DNA of 64,000 nucleotides, taken from the NCBI GenBank assembly GCA_905213895.1, contig CAJMKE010000005.1:70970-134969 (forward strand), in the 5' to 3' direction. Each line of letters starts with the position of its first letter. Position 1 is the first letter of the stretch. Below, piece after piece: positions 34,613 through 44,774 of this stretch. Made by a program: the position numbers and the translations under genes. Origin of the DNA: an uncultured Alistipes sp. GTDB lineage: Bacteria; Bacteroidota; Bacteroidia; Bacteroidales; Rikenellaceae. The notes under the pieces were generated by a model that was given only the letters and a program-made list of their open reading frames with translations, ran no database searches and was not told where the DNA came from.

Positions 34613-37522
34613 ATGAAAAAAATCAATCTTTTGCTGATGCTCGTTGCGGTATTCGCAATGGCGTCATGCTCGAAGTACAGGTACGAAACCGTGTCGGGCG
34701 ACTCGACCGCCACACGTATCTATACTCTCGACAACGGACTTAAAGTCTACATGTCGGTGAACAAGGAGAAACCGCGTGTGCAGACGCTTATTTCCGTCCG
34801 TGTCGGCGCGAAGAACGACCCTGCCGAAACGACAGGTCTGGCTCACTATTTCGAACATCTGATGTTCAAGGGTACCGAGCAGTTCGGTACGCAGGATTAC
34901 GCAGCCGAGAAACCTCTGCTCGACGAAATCGAGCGTCTGTTCGAAGTTTACCGTGCGACTACCGACGATGCGGAGCGCAAGGCAATCTACGCGCAAATCG
35001 ACAGCGTGTCGCAGGAGGCGTCGAAACTCGCCATTCCTAACGAATACGACAAACTCATGACCGCAATCGGTGCCAGCGGTTCGAATGCGTGGACGTCGAG
35101 CGACGAAACCACCTATATCGAGAACATCCCGTCCAACCAAATCGAGAACTGGGCGAAGATTCAGGCAGACCGCTTCGAGAATGCGGTTATCCGCGGATTC
35201 CACACCGAACTTGAAACCGTCTACGAGGAGTACAACATGGGCTTGACCGACGACGGCGGCAAGGCGTTCGAAAAACTCGTCGCACTGGCTATGCCAAATC
35301 ATCCTTACGGACATCATCCCGTCATCGGTTTGCAGGAGCATCTGAAAAATCCGTCGATAACCAACATCAAGGAGTACTACAAGACGTATTACGTGCCTAA
35401 CAACATGGCTATATGTATGGTAGGCGACTTCAATCCCGACAAGACAATCGAAATCATCGACAAGTATTTCGGCGGTCTGAAACCTAACGGGAATCTTCCA
35501 GAGCCGACTGCTGCGGCTGTCGAGCCGGTTGCAGAACCTCGTTCCGCCGACGTATACGGATTGGAAATGGAGGCTGCCTACATGGCTTGGACGACCGGCG
35601 ACGCATGCAGCGACGATGCGCTGATGCTCGACATCGTGTCGAATATCGTCTACAACGGCAAGTGCGGTCTGTTCGATACCGACCTTTTGCAGAAACAGAA
35701 GATTCTCGGCGGTGCTGCCATAGGCGACCAACTTTCGGATGCCGGATTCTTTATCATGATAGGTGCGCCGAAGCAGGGACAGACCCTCGAAGAGGTGCGC
35801 GACTTGATGCTCGGCGAGGTTGCCAGATTGCGCAACGGCGAGTTCGACGAGGAGTTGCTCGAATCGATTATCGCCAATTTCAAGCGCGAGCGCATGTCCG
35901 AAATCGAGGATAATTTCCAGCGCGCATACATGATGGCGCATTCGTTCATCCACCGCGAGAACTGGGCTGATGTCGTTTCGACCATCGACCGCGCGTCGAA
36001 GATTACCAAGGAGGATGTGGTTGCATGGGCGCAGAAACGCCTGACCGACAACGGCTACTCCATAGTATTCAAGCGTCAGGGCGAGGACAAGAGTCAGAAG
36101 AAGATAGAGAAGCCGCAGATTACGCCGATTGCCACCAACCGCGACGAAACGAGCGAGTTCCTCGCTTCGATTCAAAATTCGCAGGTCGCTCCTGTCGAGC
36201 CGGTATTCATCGATTTCGACAAGGATATGGCGGTAACCAAGATGAACGGCAATATCGACGTGCTTTACAAGAAGAACGAAACGAACGACCTGTTCAGCCT
36301 CATCTATCTCTATGATTTCGGCACGATGACCGACCCTAAGATTTCGGCTGCGGTGGAGTATATGAACCTGCTCGGTACCGATACCAAGTCGCTCGAAGAG
36401 ATTCAGCGCGAACTCTACGCTTTGGCTTGCGATTTCAATATCTCGACTACCCGCACACGCACTTACGTAACAATCAACGGTATCGCCGAGAACATGGAGA
36501 AGGCGATGGCTGTCGTCGAGGACTACATGGCTAACGTGCAGGGCGACGAGGCGGTTCTCGCCGAAGTCAAGAACGACCTGTTGAAGATGCGCGAGAACAA
36601 CAAGTTGGAGCAGCGTGCCAATTTCAGCGCACTGACGACCTACTGCATGTACGGTCCCGAACTGATACGCCGCAGCACGCTCACCAACGATGCGTTGAAG
36701 TCCATCTCGTCCGAAGAGTTGCTCTCGTGCATCCGCGGTCTTTCGGGATTGCGCCACCGCGTACTCTACTACGGTCCGGTCGCCAAGGGCAAACTCGTGC
36801 AGACGCTCAACAATTCTCACCATCTGGCGGATAATCTCGTCGATGTAGAGTACGAGCCTGCGCAGATGAAATATGTTACCGAACCTACCGTAACGTTCGC
36901 CCAGTACGATGCAAAGCAGGTTTACTACCGCCAGTATTCGTGCCGCGAGCAGGACAAGTTCGATGTCGCGCTCGACCCGCTCGTCAACATATACAACTCC
37001 TATTTTGCCGGCGGCATGAACTCGATAGTATTCCAGGAGATGCGCGAGGCTCGTGGTCTGGCATATTCGGCGTATGCCAATCTGGCTGAGGGGCTGACGG
37101 GCGAGAACCCTTATTGCTTCTCGGCATTCATCGCTACGCAGAACGACAAGATACATCAGGCTGTCGAGGCATTCGACGAGATTATCGAGAATATGCCTCA
37201 ATCGGAAGCCGCATTCGAACTCTCGAAGCAGGGCATACTTGCCAATATCGCTACCAACCGCACTACGAAAATGTCGGTGCTTTGGACTTATGTCGATAAT
37301 CTGCAAATGGGCATCGACTCCAATATCGACCGAAACAAGGCGGTTTACGAGCAGATAAAGAACATGACGCTCGCCGACGTGGTGGAGTTCCAGCAGAACT
37401 ATATCCGCGGCAGAAAGTATGACTATTGTATTCTCGGCGACAAGAACGACCTCGATATGGCTTACCTGCGCTCGCTGGGTAAACTCAATTTCGTATCGCA
37501 GGAGGAGATTTTCGGTTACTAA
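34613..37522 (+). CDS. M16 family zinc metallopeptidase, lipoprotein
   Basis: 969 aa. Lipobox MASC (Cys19). The first M16 unit has the inverted zinc motif HYFEH (H78, E81, H82) and a downstream ETVYEEYNMG supplying the third ligand. A second, inactive M16-like half fills the C-terminus (ARGLAYSAYANLAEG). The two-half pitrilysin/insulinase layout is complete. Expected to digest peptides in the periplasm or at the surface. A strong terminator follows 20 bp after the stop. Confidence 0.92.
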   Translation: MKKINLLLMLVAVFAMASCSKYRYETVSGDSTATRIYTLDNGLKVYMSVNKEKPRVQTLISVRVGAKNDPAETTGLAHYFEHLMFKGTEQFGTQDYAAEKPLLDEIERLFEVYRATTDDAERKAIYAQIDSVSQEASKLAIPNEYDKLMTAIGASGSNAWTSSDETTYIENIPSNQIENWAKIQADRFENAVIRGFHTELETVYEEYNMGLTDDGGKAFEKLVALAMPNHPYGHHPVIGLQEHLKNPSITNIKEYYKTYYVPNNMAICMVGDFNPDKTIEIIDKYFGGLKPNGNLPEPTAAAVEPVAEPRSADVYGLEMEAAYMAWTTGDACSDDALMLDIVSNIVYNGKCGLFDTDLLQKQKILGGAAIGDQLSDAGFFIMIGAPKQGQTLEEVRDLMLGEVARLRNGEFDEELLESIIANFKRERMSEIEDNFQRAYMMAHSFIHRENWADVVSTIDRASKITKEDVVAWAQKRLTDNGYSIVFKRQGEDKSQKKIEKPQITPIATNRDETSEFLASIQNSQVAPVEPVFIDFDKDMAVTKMNGNIDVLYKKNETNDLFSLIYLYDFGTMTDPKISAAVEYMNLLGTDTKSLEEIQRELYALACDFNISTTRTRTYVTINGIAENMEKAMAVVEDYMANVQGDEAVLAEVKNDLLKMRENNKLEQRANFSALTTYCMYGPELIRRSTLTNDALKSISSEELLSCIRGLSGLRHRVLYYGPVAKGKLVQTLNNSHHLADNLVDVEYEPAQMKYVTEPTVTFAQYDAKQVYYRQYSCREQDKFDVALDPLVNIYNSYFAGGMNSIVFQEMREARGLAYSAYANLAEGLTGENPYCFSAFIATQNDKIHQAVEAFDEIIENMPQSEAAFELSKQGILANIATNRTTKMSVLWTYVDNLQMGIDSNIDRNKAVYEQIKNMTLADVVEFQQNYIRGRKYDYCILGDKNDLDMAYLRSLGKLNFVSQEEIFGY

Positions 37523-37541
37523 ACCCGATATGATTATTTGA

Positions 37542-37576
37542 GAAATGTGGCAGCACACAAGTGCTGCCACATTTCT
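37542..37576 (+). terminator. terminator after the M16 gene
   Basis: Perfect 15-bp stem GAAATGTGGCAGCAC/GTGCTGCCACATTTC with ACAA loop, followed by a short T/C-rich tail. Confidence 0.85.
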
Positions 37577-37612
37577 TCTTTAAGGTCCTTAAAGACTTTA
37601 AAGTCCCTAACT
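37577..37612. repeat. nonamer array 5
   Basis: Units GTCCTTAAA, GACTTTAAA, GTCCCTAAC. CTTTAAGG and CCTTAAAG form a palindrome around one T (37578-37594). Exactly fills the space between two convergent terminators. Confidence 0.7.
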
Positions 37613-37648
37613 AAAACCGGCAGTAGAAATTCTTCTACTGCCGGTTTT
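37613..37648 (-). terminator. terminator of the BACON lipoprotein gene
   Basis: Perfect 16-bp stem AAAACCGGCAGTAGAA/TTCTACTGCCGGTTTT with a 4-base loop. Confidence 0.85.
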
Positions 37649-37666
37649 AGTTGTGCCGAACGCTGC

Positions 37667-38794
37667 CTATCGCCCGTTAATCATCGGCTTGCCGACAGAT
37701 GCCGATATGCGACCCTGCCTGGTTATCGTCGCACTCGATGCCGATGCCTTGTAGGAGAACTCTATGTATTCGATTTCGGTAGTGATTCCACCGGTTTTGC
37801 TGTCATCGCTGTAACCGAAAGCGTATGCTACATAGTTGCCGGAGTGGTCGAGCGTGGATTTGGCGAAATCCTCGCTGTGCGGACCGCTTACTATGTACAT
37901 TCCGAGATAACCGTGCGATTTCATGGTTGAAACGAACATCTGTGCAGCCTCTCTCGGCGAGTCGAATTCATTCCACGATTCTTTCGTCAGAACGTCGCAG
38001 ATGTAAGTGTCGTTGTTGGTCGTCGTAACGCTCAATACCGAACCGTTCATTTGGAGTTTGAACTTGTTCGACGACTGCGCGGCTTTATTGGTCTTGAACT
38101 CTTTCAGTGTTATGTTGCCGCTGTACTTCTTGTTCACGTCGAGGTCGAATGCGACGGCGTAATATTCGGTATCGTCATTAAGCAAAGATGCGGGATTGAC
38201 GGTTGAGTTGCGCAATAGAAAATCAGATATGGTAGCAGTATTTCCAGATTGTTCGATAAACCAATCAATCTGTTTGATACATGCTTCGATGTATACTTGG
38301 CTACCATATAATTCATAAGATTTTTTGTCTATTACGCCATAAAGATATGTCTTGTTGTGTCCGCCTGCCGGAGCGATGCTTACAGTCGCGGAGTTGGTCG
38401 TGATGTCGGCAACGTCGATTGAGAACATCTCTTCGTTTACCGGTTCGGGCGTTTTCCCCTTCTGTACGACCAATACGAAGACTGCGTCCGACCCGTTTAC
38501 ACCGAATGACAAAGTGGCGGTTCTGGCATCCTCGGACGGATTGGGTTCGATGTCGAGGAATATGCTCGAATCTCCGACGTCTACCGTTATCCAGTCGCAG
38601 TCGTAACCGACGTATATATTGCCGTCGTAATTGCCTTCGATTGTGTAGCCGAAATCGTATTTGCCTCCCTCGGCGGCGGCGTTAACCGATTTCGTGCCGA
38701 TGATTATCTTCGCGGCGGTTTCTTCGCCTATATTCTTCTCCGAACACGATACGGCGAGCAGTGCTGCCGTCATCATCAAAAACAGTCTTTTCAT
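37667..38794 (-). CDS. BACON-like surface lipoprotein
   Basis: 375 aa. Lipobox AVSC (Cys17). A BACON-type Ig domain (about 35-115; DWITVDVGDSS and ARTATLSFGVNGSDAVFVLVVQ) is followed by a domain shared with the neighbouring gene (YLYGVIDKKSYELYG). Codons for about residues 150-210 (38160-38350) are conspicuously AT-rich within an otherwise GC-rich gene. It follows its paralogue by 8 bp, probably in one operon. Ligand unknown. Confidence 0.75.
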   Translation of the reverse strand: MKRLFLMMTAALLAVSCSEKNIGEETAAKIIIGTKSVNAAAEGGKYDFGYTIEGNYDGNIYVGYDCDWITVDVGDSSIFLDIEPNPSEDARTATLSFGVNGSDAVFVLVVQKGKTPEPVNEEMFSIDVADITTNSATVSIAPAGGHNKTYLYGVIDKKSYELYGSQVYIEACIKQIDWFIEQSGNTATISDFLLRNSTVNPASLLNDDTEYYAVAFDLDVNKKYSGNITLKEFKTNKAAQSSNKFKLQMNGSVLSVTTTNNDTYICDVLTKESWNEFDSPREAAQMFVSTMKSHGYLGMYIVSGPHSEDFAKSTLDHSGNYVAYAFGYSDDSKTGGITTEIEYIEFSYKASASSATITRQGRISASVGKPMINGR

Positions 38795-38802
38795 ACGTCC
38801 GC

Positions 38803-39969
38803 CTATTTTCCGATTGTTTTACCGATGAATGTTTTCGGAAGTACCGATTGTGCGGTTCCTGCGATTTGTGCGGTCGAAGCCGACGGGTCGTAATGGAACT
38901 TCACGAAGGTGATGGTCTTATCGTTAAGCCCCGGTTGCTCGAAATTCCAGTTGCCGTCGGATTCGAATGCGAACGCCACGAAATCTTCGAATTCGTCCGT
39001 GTCGAGTTCGGCGGAGAAGTCATACGACGCAGTGCCGGTCGAGAGACGCTGTTTGATGACCCCTTTCTGGTTGAGTCTGTCCATGCAGTCGTATGCGAGA
39101 TAGTATATCACCGGGAATTGCGAGAAATACTCTATGTTTACGGCATCGAACAGATACTTCATGCTCGTGTTTCTCGGTTTGACGGTTATGTTCGCCCCAT
39201 CGGCGGTAATCGTGAAACTGCTTGCGCTCGGTGCCACTACGTCGGTGGTGAATTCCTTGACGGTTACATTGCCGCTGGACATGTACGAGGCGTTGAGGTC
39301 GAATGCCACCAGATAATAGTCCGTCATCGACCACAATCTCGAAAACTCCTGCGTCTCCGTGCCTTTCGCCAGAAAATCATCGACCGTATATGACGGGTCT
39401 TGCGCTATGCTTGCCTTGATGAACTCTACGTACTGGTTTATGGCGAATTCCGCACCGTATTTGTTGTAGGTGCGCTTGTCCACTACGCCGTAATAGTAGG
39501 TTGATTGGGTGGTAGGCGTTATGGTGAACGATACGCTCCATGCATCCACATTTTTTATATCGATATTGAACCGCATGTTGGCATCGACCTGCGATTTGGA
39601 CGACGCGTTCTGCAATACGACTACATAAACGTCCGGTGCGCCTTTGTATGACAGCGTAATCGTGCCGGTCCTGCTTTCGGATGATTCGTTCTCCATCACG
39701 CCGACGAGTATCGAACCTTCGTTCTCCTCCTCGATGATTATCCACTCGTCGTCAGTGGTCGCCGAAGCGATTTTGGTCTTCTCCGTTCCCCCCCCCGCGA
39801 TGGTGTATTCGATGGTGTACTCGGCTTCGTCCGCCGATGCCGTTATCGCCGATTTCTTGACCTTGATTTCGGCTGCCGGCTCATTGTTGTCCTCGCTCTT
39901 TTCGGAGCATGCGGAGAACAGGACCGACGATGCGACGGCGAGCGTCGCCATTAAAAATAGTCTTTTCAT
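38803..39969 (-). CDS. BACON-like surface lipoprotein with G9 tract
   Basis: 388 aa from ATG 39969 (MKRLFLMATLAVASS), lipobox FSAC. A BACON-like domain (AEIKVKKSAITASAD..., DDEWIIIEEENEG, SRTGTITLSYKG) is followed by the domain shared with the downstream gene (YYYGVVDKRTYNKYG). Near codons 55-61 the coding strand holds nine consecutive G, encoding AGGG. Slippage there would shift the frame and truncate the protein, so it may be phase-variable. The ORF is open 47 codons upstream, but the promoter lies inside that part. Confidence 0.75.
   Translation of the reverse strand: MKRLFLMATLAVASSVLFSACSEKSEDNNEPAAEIKVKKSAITASADEAEYTIEYTIAGGGTEKTKIASATTDDEWIIIEEENEGSILVGVMENESSESRTGTITLSYKGAPDVYVVVLQNASSKSQVDANMRFNIDIKNVDAWSVSFTITPTTQSTYYYGVVDKRTYNKYGAEFAINQYVEFIKASIAQDPSYTVDDFLAKGTETQEFSRLWSMTDYYLVAFDLNASYMSSGNVTVKEFTTDVVAPSASSFTITADGANITVKPRNTSMKYLFDAVNIEYFSQFPVIYYLAYDCMDRLNQKGVIKQRLSTGTASYDFSAELDTDEFEDFVAFAFESDGNWNFEQPGLNDKTITFVKFHYDPSASTAQIAGTAQSVLPKTFIGKTIGK
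39788..39796 (-). repeat. homopolymeric G9 tract in a lipoprotein gene
   Basis: Nine consecutive C on the plus strand (G9 in the coding sense) inside the 38803-39969 gene. A typical substrate for slipped-strand mispairing. Confidence 0.7.
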
Positions 39970-40045
39970 ATTGATGTAACTATGTAATGTGTTCATTTCG
40001 TGCCGCAACGGGTTGTGCGGGCAATATCGCTCATAAATATACGGA

Positions 40046-40053
40046 CAAAGATA
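40046..40053 (-). promoter_or_regulatory. -7 box for the BACON lipoprotein pair
   Basis: Minus strand reads TATCTTTG, about 77 bases before the ATG at 39969. Confidence 0.55.
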
Positions 40054-40135
40054 GGCAAATTTATTTGGAATAATTGAAAAATATCCCGTAAAATAGCGGT
40101 TTAAGTGCATAATTATGTATATGCGCCGATAAACG

Positions 40136-40177
40136 ATAATCGGGGATACGCCGGTCGAAACCCGTATCCCCGATTAT
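40136..40177 (-). terminator. terminator-like hairpin after the M49 peptidase
   Basis: Perfect 15-bp stem ATAATCGGGGATACG/CGTATCCCCGATTAT with a 12-base loop, 16 bp past the stop. The following T content is modest. Confidence 0.65.
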
Positions 40178-40193
40178 GGATTTATGCCTTCGT

Positions 40194-42203
40194 TTAGTTG
40201 AGCGTCGGCAGGAATGAATAGTCTTTCGAGTAGTGCAGCATCTGTCCGACATAGTCGTTCGGATAGGTGATTTTCACATCCACGATTTCGCCGTCCTTCT
40301 CGACGAGTTCGTATTCCGGATTGACGAATCCTCCGTAAGGCTCGATGCCGAGTGCGTAGTAACGCTCGCGCACCTCCTTATGCAGTTTCGGGTCGACCTT
40401 GACCGCATAATTCTCGACCAAAGCCTTGCCCGCTTCGTAATCGCCCTCGCTCTTGATGCGCTGAACCTCGCAGAGCATCTCGCCGAAGAGCGTGCGCAGT
40501 TTGTCGAAATCGTTTACGACAACGTATGTCTTGCCGTTCTTCCTGACGAACTCTATCACGTTGTCCGCCTTGCCTTTCTCGTAGCACCATTCCGCAATCA
40601 ACTTGCGGTTGCGCATGTGTGCCTCCTCGACGTTCTTGCCGAGTTCGATGCGCGAAAGTTGCGTCATCAGACCGTTCATGATGTAGGATGAGTACTGCGC
40701 CTTTGCGAGGTCGAGCGTCGGGATAAGACCGAGTTCGACCATCTTCGGGTCGCCCAGATAGTAGAGCCCGAACAGGTCGGCGCGGGTCTCTTCGAGCGTC
40801 GATGTGTACGATGCGAGTTCTCCGCCGCGAACACCCTCTGCCAACTGTCCCGAGCCGTGTCCGAGGCATTCGTGCAGGTCGGTGTGGAGGTCGTCGGCGA
40901 GTTTGCCGTACTCTGCCATGCGCTTGCGGTCTTCGTCGCGGAGTACGAACTCCTCCTGGAATCCGTTTCCGAGAGCCGCCTGATTGTAGGCGTAGGTGAT
41001 GTTGTCTATCGTTACCGATTTCGAACCGTACTCCTTGCGAATCCAGTCGGCGTTAGGCAGATTGATTCCGATAGGAGTGGCAGGGTAGCAGTCGCCGCCG
41101 AGCATTGCCACGGTGATTACCTTCGCCGAAACGCCCTTTACGACTGGTTTGCGGTAGGCGGGGTTGATAGGCGAGTGGTCCTCGAACCACTGCGCGTTGG
41201 CAGCGATGATTTTCGTGCGCTCGCAAGCCTCCTTGTCGAGGAAACTTACGTTGCCCTCCCACGAAGCCTTGCGTCCGAGCGGGTCGCTGTAATCTTCGAT
41301 GAATCCGTTCACGAAATCGATGTTCGATTCGGTATCCTTCACCCAGTTGATGCTGTAAGTGTCGAAATCGCGCAGGTCGCCGCTGCGGTAATACTTTATC
41401 AGGTCGGCGATTATGCCTTTGAGCGGCTGCTCGGCAACGCCTTCCGCTTTTTCGAGCCAGTAGACGATTTCCGATATCGCCTCGCCGTACATGCCGTCCG
41501 CTTTCCAGACTTTCTCGACGAGTTTGCCGTTCTCCTTGACGAGTTTCGAGTTGAGACCGTATGAAATCGGGCGCGGGTCGTTCACCGATGCCATCTTCTT
41601 GTAGAAATCCTGCACTTCGGCTTCGGTTACGCCGTCATAGAAATTCACCGCCGACGCCTTTACCATGTCGATACCAGCCGTCTGGTCGAGTTTCGATGCG
41701 TAGAGGTCCGGATTGAAAATCACTTCGGCGAGTTCTTCCGCCGGAACAGGGCTTTCGACGTTGCACGCTGCGAGTTGCGCGGCGAACCACTCGCGCGAAA
41801 ATTCGGGCGAGAATTTGTCGTTCGAGTAGTGGTGGTGAATTCCGTTGGCGAACCATACCTTTTTGAGGTATTTCTCCATTGCGACGAAATCGGCATCGCT
41901 GCGGTCGCCGTCGTAATTCGTGTATATCTGCTCCAATGCACGGCGAATCGCGAGATTGTACTTGAAATTCTGGTCGAACAGTATGTCGCGTCCGCATTTG
42001 GCGGCTTCGGCGAGATAGTAGACCAGCACTTTCTCGTTCAGCGGCAGATTCTCGAATCCCGGCACTTCATAGCGGATTACCTTGATGTCGTCGAATCTGT
42101 CTACTATCCAGTCCGATTCGTGTTTAGGCGCGGACGAACAGCCGCCCAACGCCATTGCGAAAATTCCCATAGAGGCAAAAACAGTTTTTTTCATTACTTT
42201 CAT
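40194..42203 (-). CDS. M49 dipeptidyl peptidase III-like lipoprotein
   Basis: 669 aa. Signal with lipobox ALGGC. The zinc motif HECLGH (near residue 445) and the downstream EETRAD, supplying the third zinc ligand, define family M49. HECLGH is the bacterial variant of the HELLGH pentapeptide-insert motif. It removes dipeptides from oligopeptide N-termini. Start could be 42203 (MKVMKKT) or 42194 (MKKT). It is a stand-alone transcription unit between terminator hairpins. Confidence 0.9.
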   Translation of the reverse strand: MKVMKKTVFASMGIFAMALGGCSSAPKHESDWIVDRFDDIKVIRYEVPGFENLPLNEKVLVYYLAEAAKCGRDILFDQNFKYNLAIRRALEQIYTNYDGDRSDADFVAMEKYLKKVWFANGIHHHYSNDKFSPEFSREWFAAQLAACNVESPVPAEELAEVIFNPDLYASKLDQTAGIDMVKASAVNFYDGVTEAEVQDFYKKMASVNDPRPISYGLNSKLVKENGKLVEKVWKADGMYGEAISEIVYWLEKAEGVAEQPLKGIIADLIKYYRSGDLRDFDTYSINWVKDTESNIDFVNGFIEDYSDPLGRKASWEGNVSFLDKEACERTKIIAANAQWFEDHSPINPAYRKPVVKGVSAKVITVAMLGGDCYPATPIGINLPNADWIRKEYGSKSVTIDNITYAYNQAALGNGFQEEFVLRDEDRKRMAEYGKLADDLHTDLHECLGHGSGQLAEGVRGGELASYTSTLEETRADLFGLYYLGDPKMVELGLIPTLDLAKAQYSSYIMNGLMTQLSRIELGKNVEEAHMRNRKLIAEWCYEKGKADNVIEFVRKNGKTYVVVNDFDKLRTLFGEMLCEVQRIKSEGDYEAGKALVENYAVKVDPKLHKEVRERYYALGIEPYGGFVNPEYELVEKDGEIVDVKITYPNDYVGQMLHYSKDYSFLPTLN

Positions 42204-42261
42204 TTATTTAATGTGCAACAAATGTACTAATTTTTCCCGACAATAACGTCCTTTGCCGTTA

Positions 42262-42314
42262 AAAGACTTCAAGAACCTTAATGACTTTAACGTCCTTAAA
42301 GCCCCCAATGCCCT
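42262..42314. repeat. nonamer array 6 (degenerate)
   Basis: Units GACTTCAAG, AACCTTAAT, GACTTTAAC, GTCCTTAAA, GCCCCCAAT, GCCCTTATT. More diverged than the others and without a perfect palindrome. Confidence 0.55.
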
Positions 42315-42366
42315 TATTTTTATCGGCACGAGATTATCGTTCCCTTGCACTACCTGTTGATAAATC

Positions 42367-42398
42367 AAACCCCGCCTCGAATTTGCGAGGCGGGGTTT
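42367..42398 (-). terminator. terminator of the fimbrillin/BACON lipoprotein gene
   Basis: Perfect 13-bp stem AAACCCCGCCTCG/CGAGGCGGGGTTT with a 6-base loop, 22 bp after the stop at 42420. Confidence 0.85.
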
Positions 42399-42419
42399 GA
42401 CATGTAAACGATTATAATA

Positions 42420-44753
42420 TTATTTGTTCGACGTGAGGAATGTTATCTCGAACGAATATATATTTTGTGTGTATTTGCTGATATAATGGAAGAAGCCGTA
42501 CTTCTCGGATTCGGAAACTGCTCCTGACCAAATATATTGAGGATAACTTCCACCTCTGTTCAAATCGGCGAGTTTCTCTTTGTTGTCGATACTTTCTTTC
42601 GTTGCACCCAGATATACATAAAAGTCTCCTGCCGAAGATTGGTTGACGGTTACCGATACGCCTGTAACTATTGCAATAGGCGTTATGTTCCGGATAGAAC
42701 CTTTGCCATATAACATTACAAGATAATCTTTCGTCGTGGAACTGTATTCGACACCCTCGAACGAAAGTTCTATGTCTTTTGTTGCACCGCTACCATCGAT
42801 TGCCGTTGCTTTGAGCGTCGTATTGAAATTCATGGCAGTTCCGATTACGACCTTATCGCCGGCTGCTTCCGCATCCTCTTTTGCCTTTTCGATAGCAGCG
42901 AGTACATCTGCCTGTCCGAACGAGAGTTTGAACTCGGTGAAATTGATGCTTCTCTGGGATATCGTCAGTTCTTTTGTGGAGGTCGAGTTTCCGGTCGCTT
43001 CGACAATGATATGACCGGTACGTATATCGTTGCTTTCGTTTGCATCTACGTTATACGTAATAATTCCGTCTTTGTACGAATCGATGTGCAACCATCCCGC
43101 ATCCGAAGTAACCTTAGCCTCTTCGGTCGCGCAAACCACATTCAGACCGACGGTCTTGGTTTCCGCCTTACCGCTCAGCGAAATGCTCTTTTCTCCGAAA
43201 GAGATACCCGGTTCCGGATTGATGGTAAGTTGTCCGATATACATGTAATAGATGCTGTTTACGGAACCGTTGTTGAATACGATTTGCAATTTTCCTTCCT
43301 GTACAGGTTCTGCCGGAGCAAAATAGTAGTCTGTTCCGGCTTTGTTGTCGGAATCTCCGATAACTCTTTGTGCATCACCGAGCGAAATCTTATTGCCGTT
43401 ATTGTCTACGATGAATGCCGAAATATCGCACTCATCCGTACCGGAATAGATGCCGCTGTTGACTTTGATTCCGTTGATGCCTTTGTATGTGCTGCTCGAT
43501 GCTATGACAACATTGCCATACATTATATTGGAAAAACTTAATCTTTGTACCGTCCGTTTTCCGAACGTTGTGGACGACGGAGATACAGATGCTACTGTCG
43601 AACTCGAACCGTTGCTCTCGCCGTAAATCGTATATTCCATGGTCGGAACACCTTCGAGCGTACCCCAGTTTGCTTCACGATGCTGCGACGTAAAGAAGTC
43701 CGTATCCTTGTTGCCGTTGTTCTTGTACGAAGTGTCTGTATCGTGCTGCCACAATTTTCCTCCGGTCAAATCGATTGAGGTCGATTCTGTTACATCCGAT
43801 GACGCCTTGAAATTGATAACCGGCGAGGTGATTTTCGAACGTTCGATTTTCAAACCCTTACGTTCGAACGAGATCGTGTAACCGGGAGTGTATACCTGTA
43901 CATTTACATCGTATGTCCCGGTATTCGCAACGAACCAAGCCTTGTAGTCTTTCAGAGCGATAGTATTGTCGCTCGCGAGAGTAATGGAATTCGACGGAGC
44001 GGATGCCTTTACCTCGAAATCGTTGTCGAATACATTTTTGTTAAGATCGACAAGCATGGTACCCGCCAAATCCGTTTTTTCGCCTACTGCTGTAATTACG
44101 ACCTTCTTAACGGTCTCGTTTGCAATCTCCTCAGGAAGCGAAGCGAATGTCAGACATCCGAATCCGAAGATATGAGCGAATTTGATTTCCGCCGATGCGT
44201 TGCATCTGTAATAGTAATCATAATTATAACGATCGAAATACCTCTCTTTATCGGTAAGCGTAATTTCTATCGGCTCGATAAGCATTACGTCCGCTTTACC
44301 GTCCCATTCGGTTTGAGTCGGAACCTGCTCTGCAATCATTTTGACCGACCTGCCGGTGATATTCTTTTTATAATATGAAGATCCGTCAGCGTCAGCCGAT
44401 GCAGGGTAAAGTCCGAAAATGTGGTACGAATCCAAAAGTCCGTCCGGAAGTTCATCCAATTTCCCGGAAAATACAGGTTTTTCGTTATCTCCTCCGAAAT
44501 CGAGTTTTACGGCACCGTTGATTGCCGTTTCATTCGTGGCACCATCTACAAGAAGGACTGATAATTGGTCGTATTTCTCCCATTTGATATGGCTGTCGCC
44601 GTCGAAGATTGCACGCGAATCTTCGGCTACTGTGAGGTTGAGTTCTAACGTGTTGCCTTTCGTTCCGGATACGGTTGCCGGTGCTTCGTTCAAGTCTTTC
44701 GAGCATCCTGCGAAAATGGCGAGCGCGGTCGCTGCGTATAATAACTTTTTCAT
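42420..44753 (-). CDS. fimbrillin-like/BACON surface lipoprotein
   Basis: 777 aa from ATG 44753 (MKKLLYAATALAIFAGC, lipobox Cys17). The N-terminal third is fimbrillin-like (SRAIFDGDSHIKWEKYDQLSV; HIFGFGCLTFASLP). The centre holds a jelly-roll region, and a BACON domain lies near AKVTSDAGWLHIDSYKDG. The last 180 residues are a separate module. Less GC-rich than neighbouring lipoprotein genes. It follows a 45-aa ORF by 21 bp, in a probable operon that begins with the Big_2 lipoprotein. Confidence 0.75.
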   Translation of the reverse strand: MKKLLYAATALAIFAGCSKDLNEAPATVSGTKGNTLELNLTVAEDSRAIFDGDSHIKWEKYDQLSVLLVDGATNETAINGAVKLDFGGDNEKPVFSGKLDELPDGLLDSYHIFGLYPASADADGSSYYKKNITGRSVKMIAEQVPTQTEWDGKADVMLIEPIEITLTDKERYFDRYNYDYYYRCNASAEIKFAHIFGFGCLTFASLPEEIANETVKKVVITAVGEKTDLAGTMLVDLNKNVFDNDFEVKASAPSNSITLASDNTIALKDYKAWFVANTGTYDVNVQVYTPGYTISFERKGLKIERSKITSPVINFKASSDVTESTSIDLTGGKLWQHDTDTSYKNNGNKDTDFFTSQHREANWGTLEGVPTMEYTIYGESNGSSSTVASVSPSSTTFGKRTVQRLSFSNIMYGNVVIASSSTYKGINGIKVNSGIYSGTDECDISAFIVDNNGNKISLGDAQRVIGDSDNKAGTDYYFAPAEPVQEGKLQIVFNNGSVNSIYYMYIGQLTINPEPGISFGEKSISLSGKAETKTVGLNVVCATEEAKVTSDAGWLHIDSYKDGIITYNVDANESNDIRTGHIIVEATGNSTSTKELTISQRSINFTEFKLSFGQADVLAAIEKAKEDAEAAGDKVVIGTAMNFNTTLKATAIDGSGATKDIELSFEGVEYSSTTKDYLVMLYGKGSIRNITPIAIVTGVSVTVNQSSAGDFYVYLGATKESIDNKEKLADLNRGGSYPQYIWSGAVSESEKYGFFHYISKYTQNIYSFEITFLTSNK

Positions 44754-44774
44754 AATTCTCTCCATTTTTAATGT

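Noticed and set aside
34664..37570. 968-codon open frame on the minus strand
   Set aside because: Antisense to the M16 peptidase, which has HxxEH and a lipobox.
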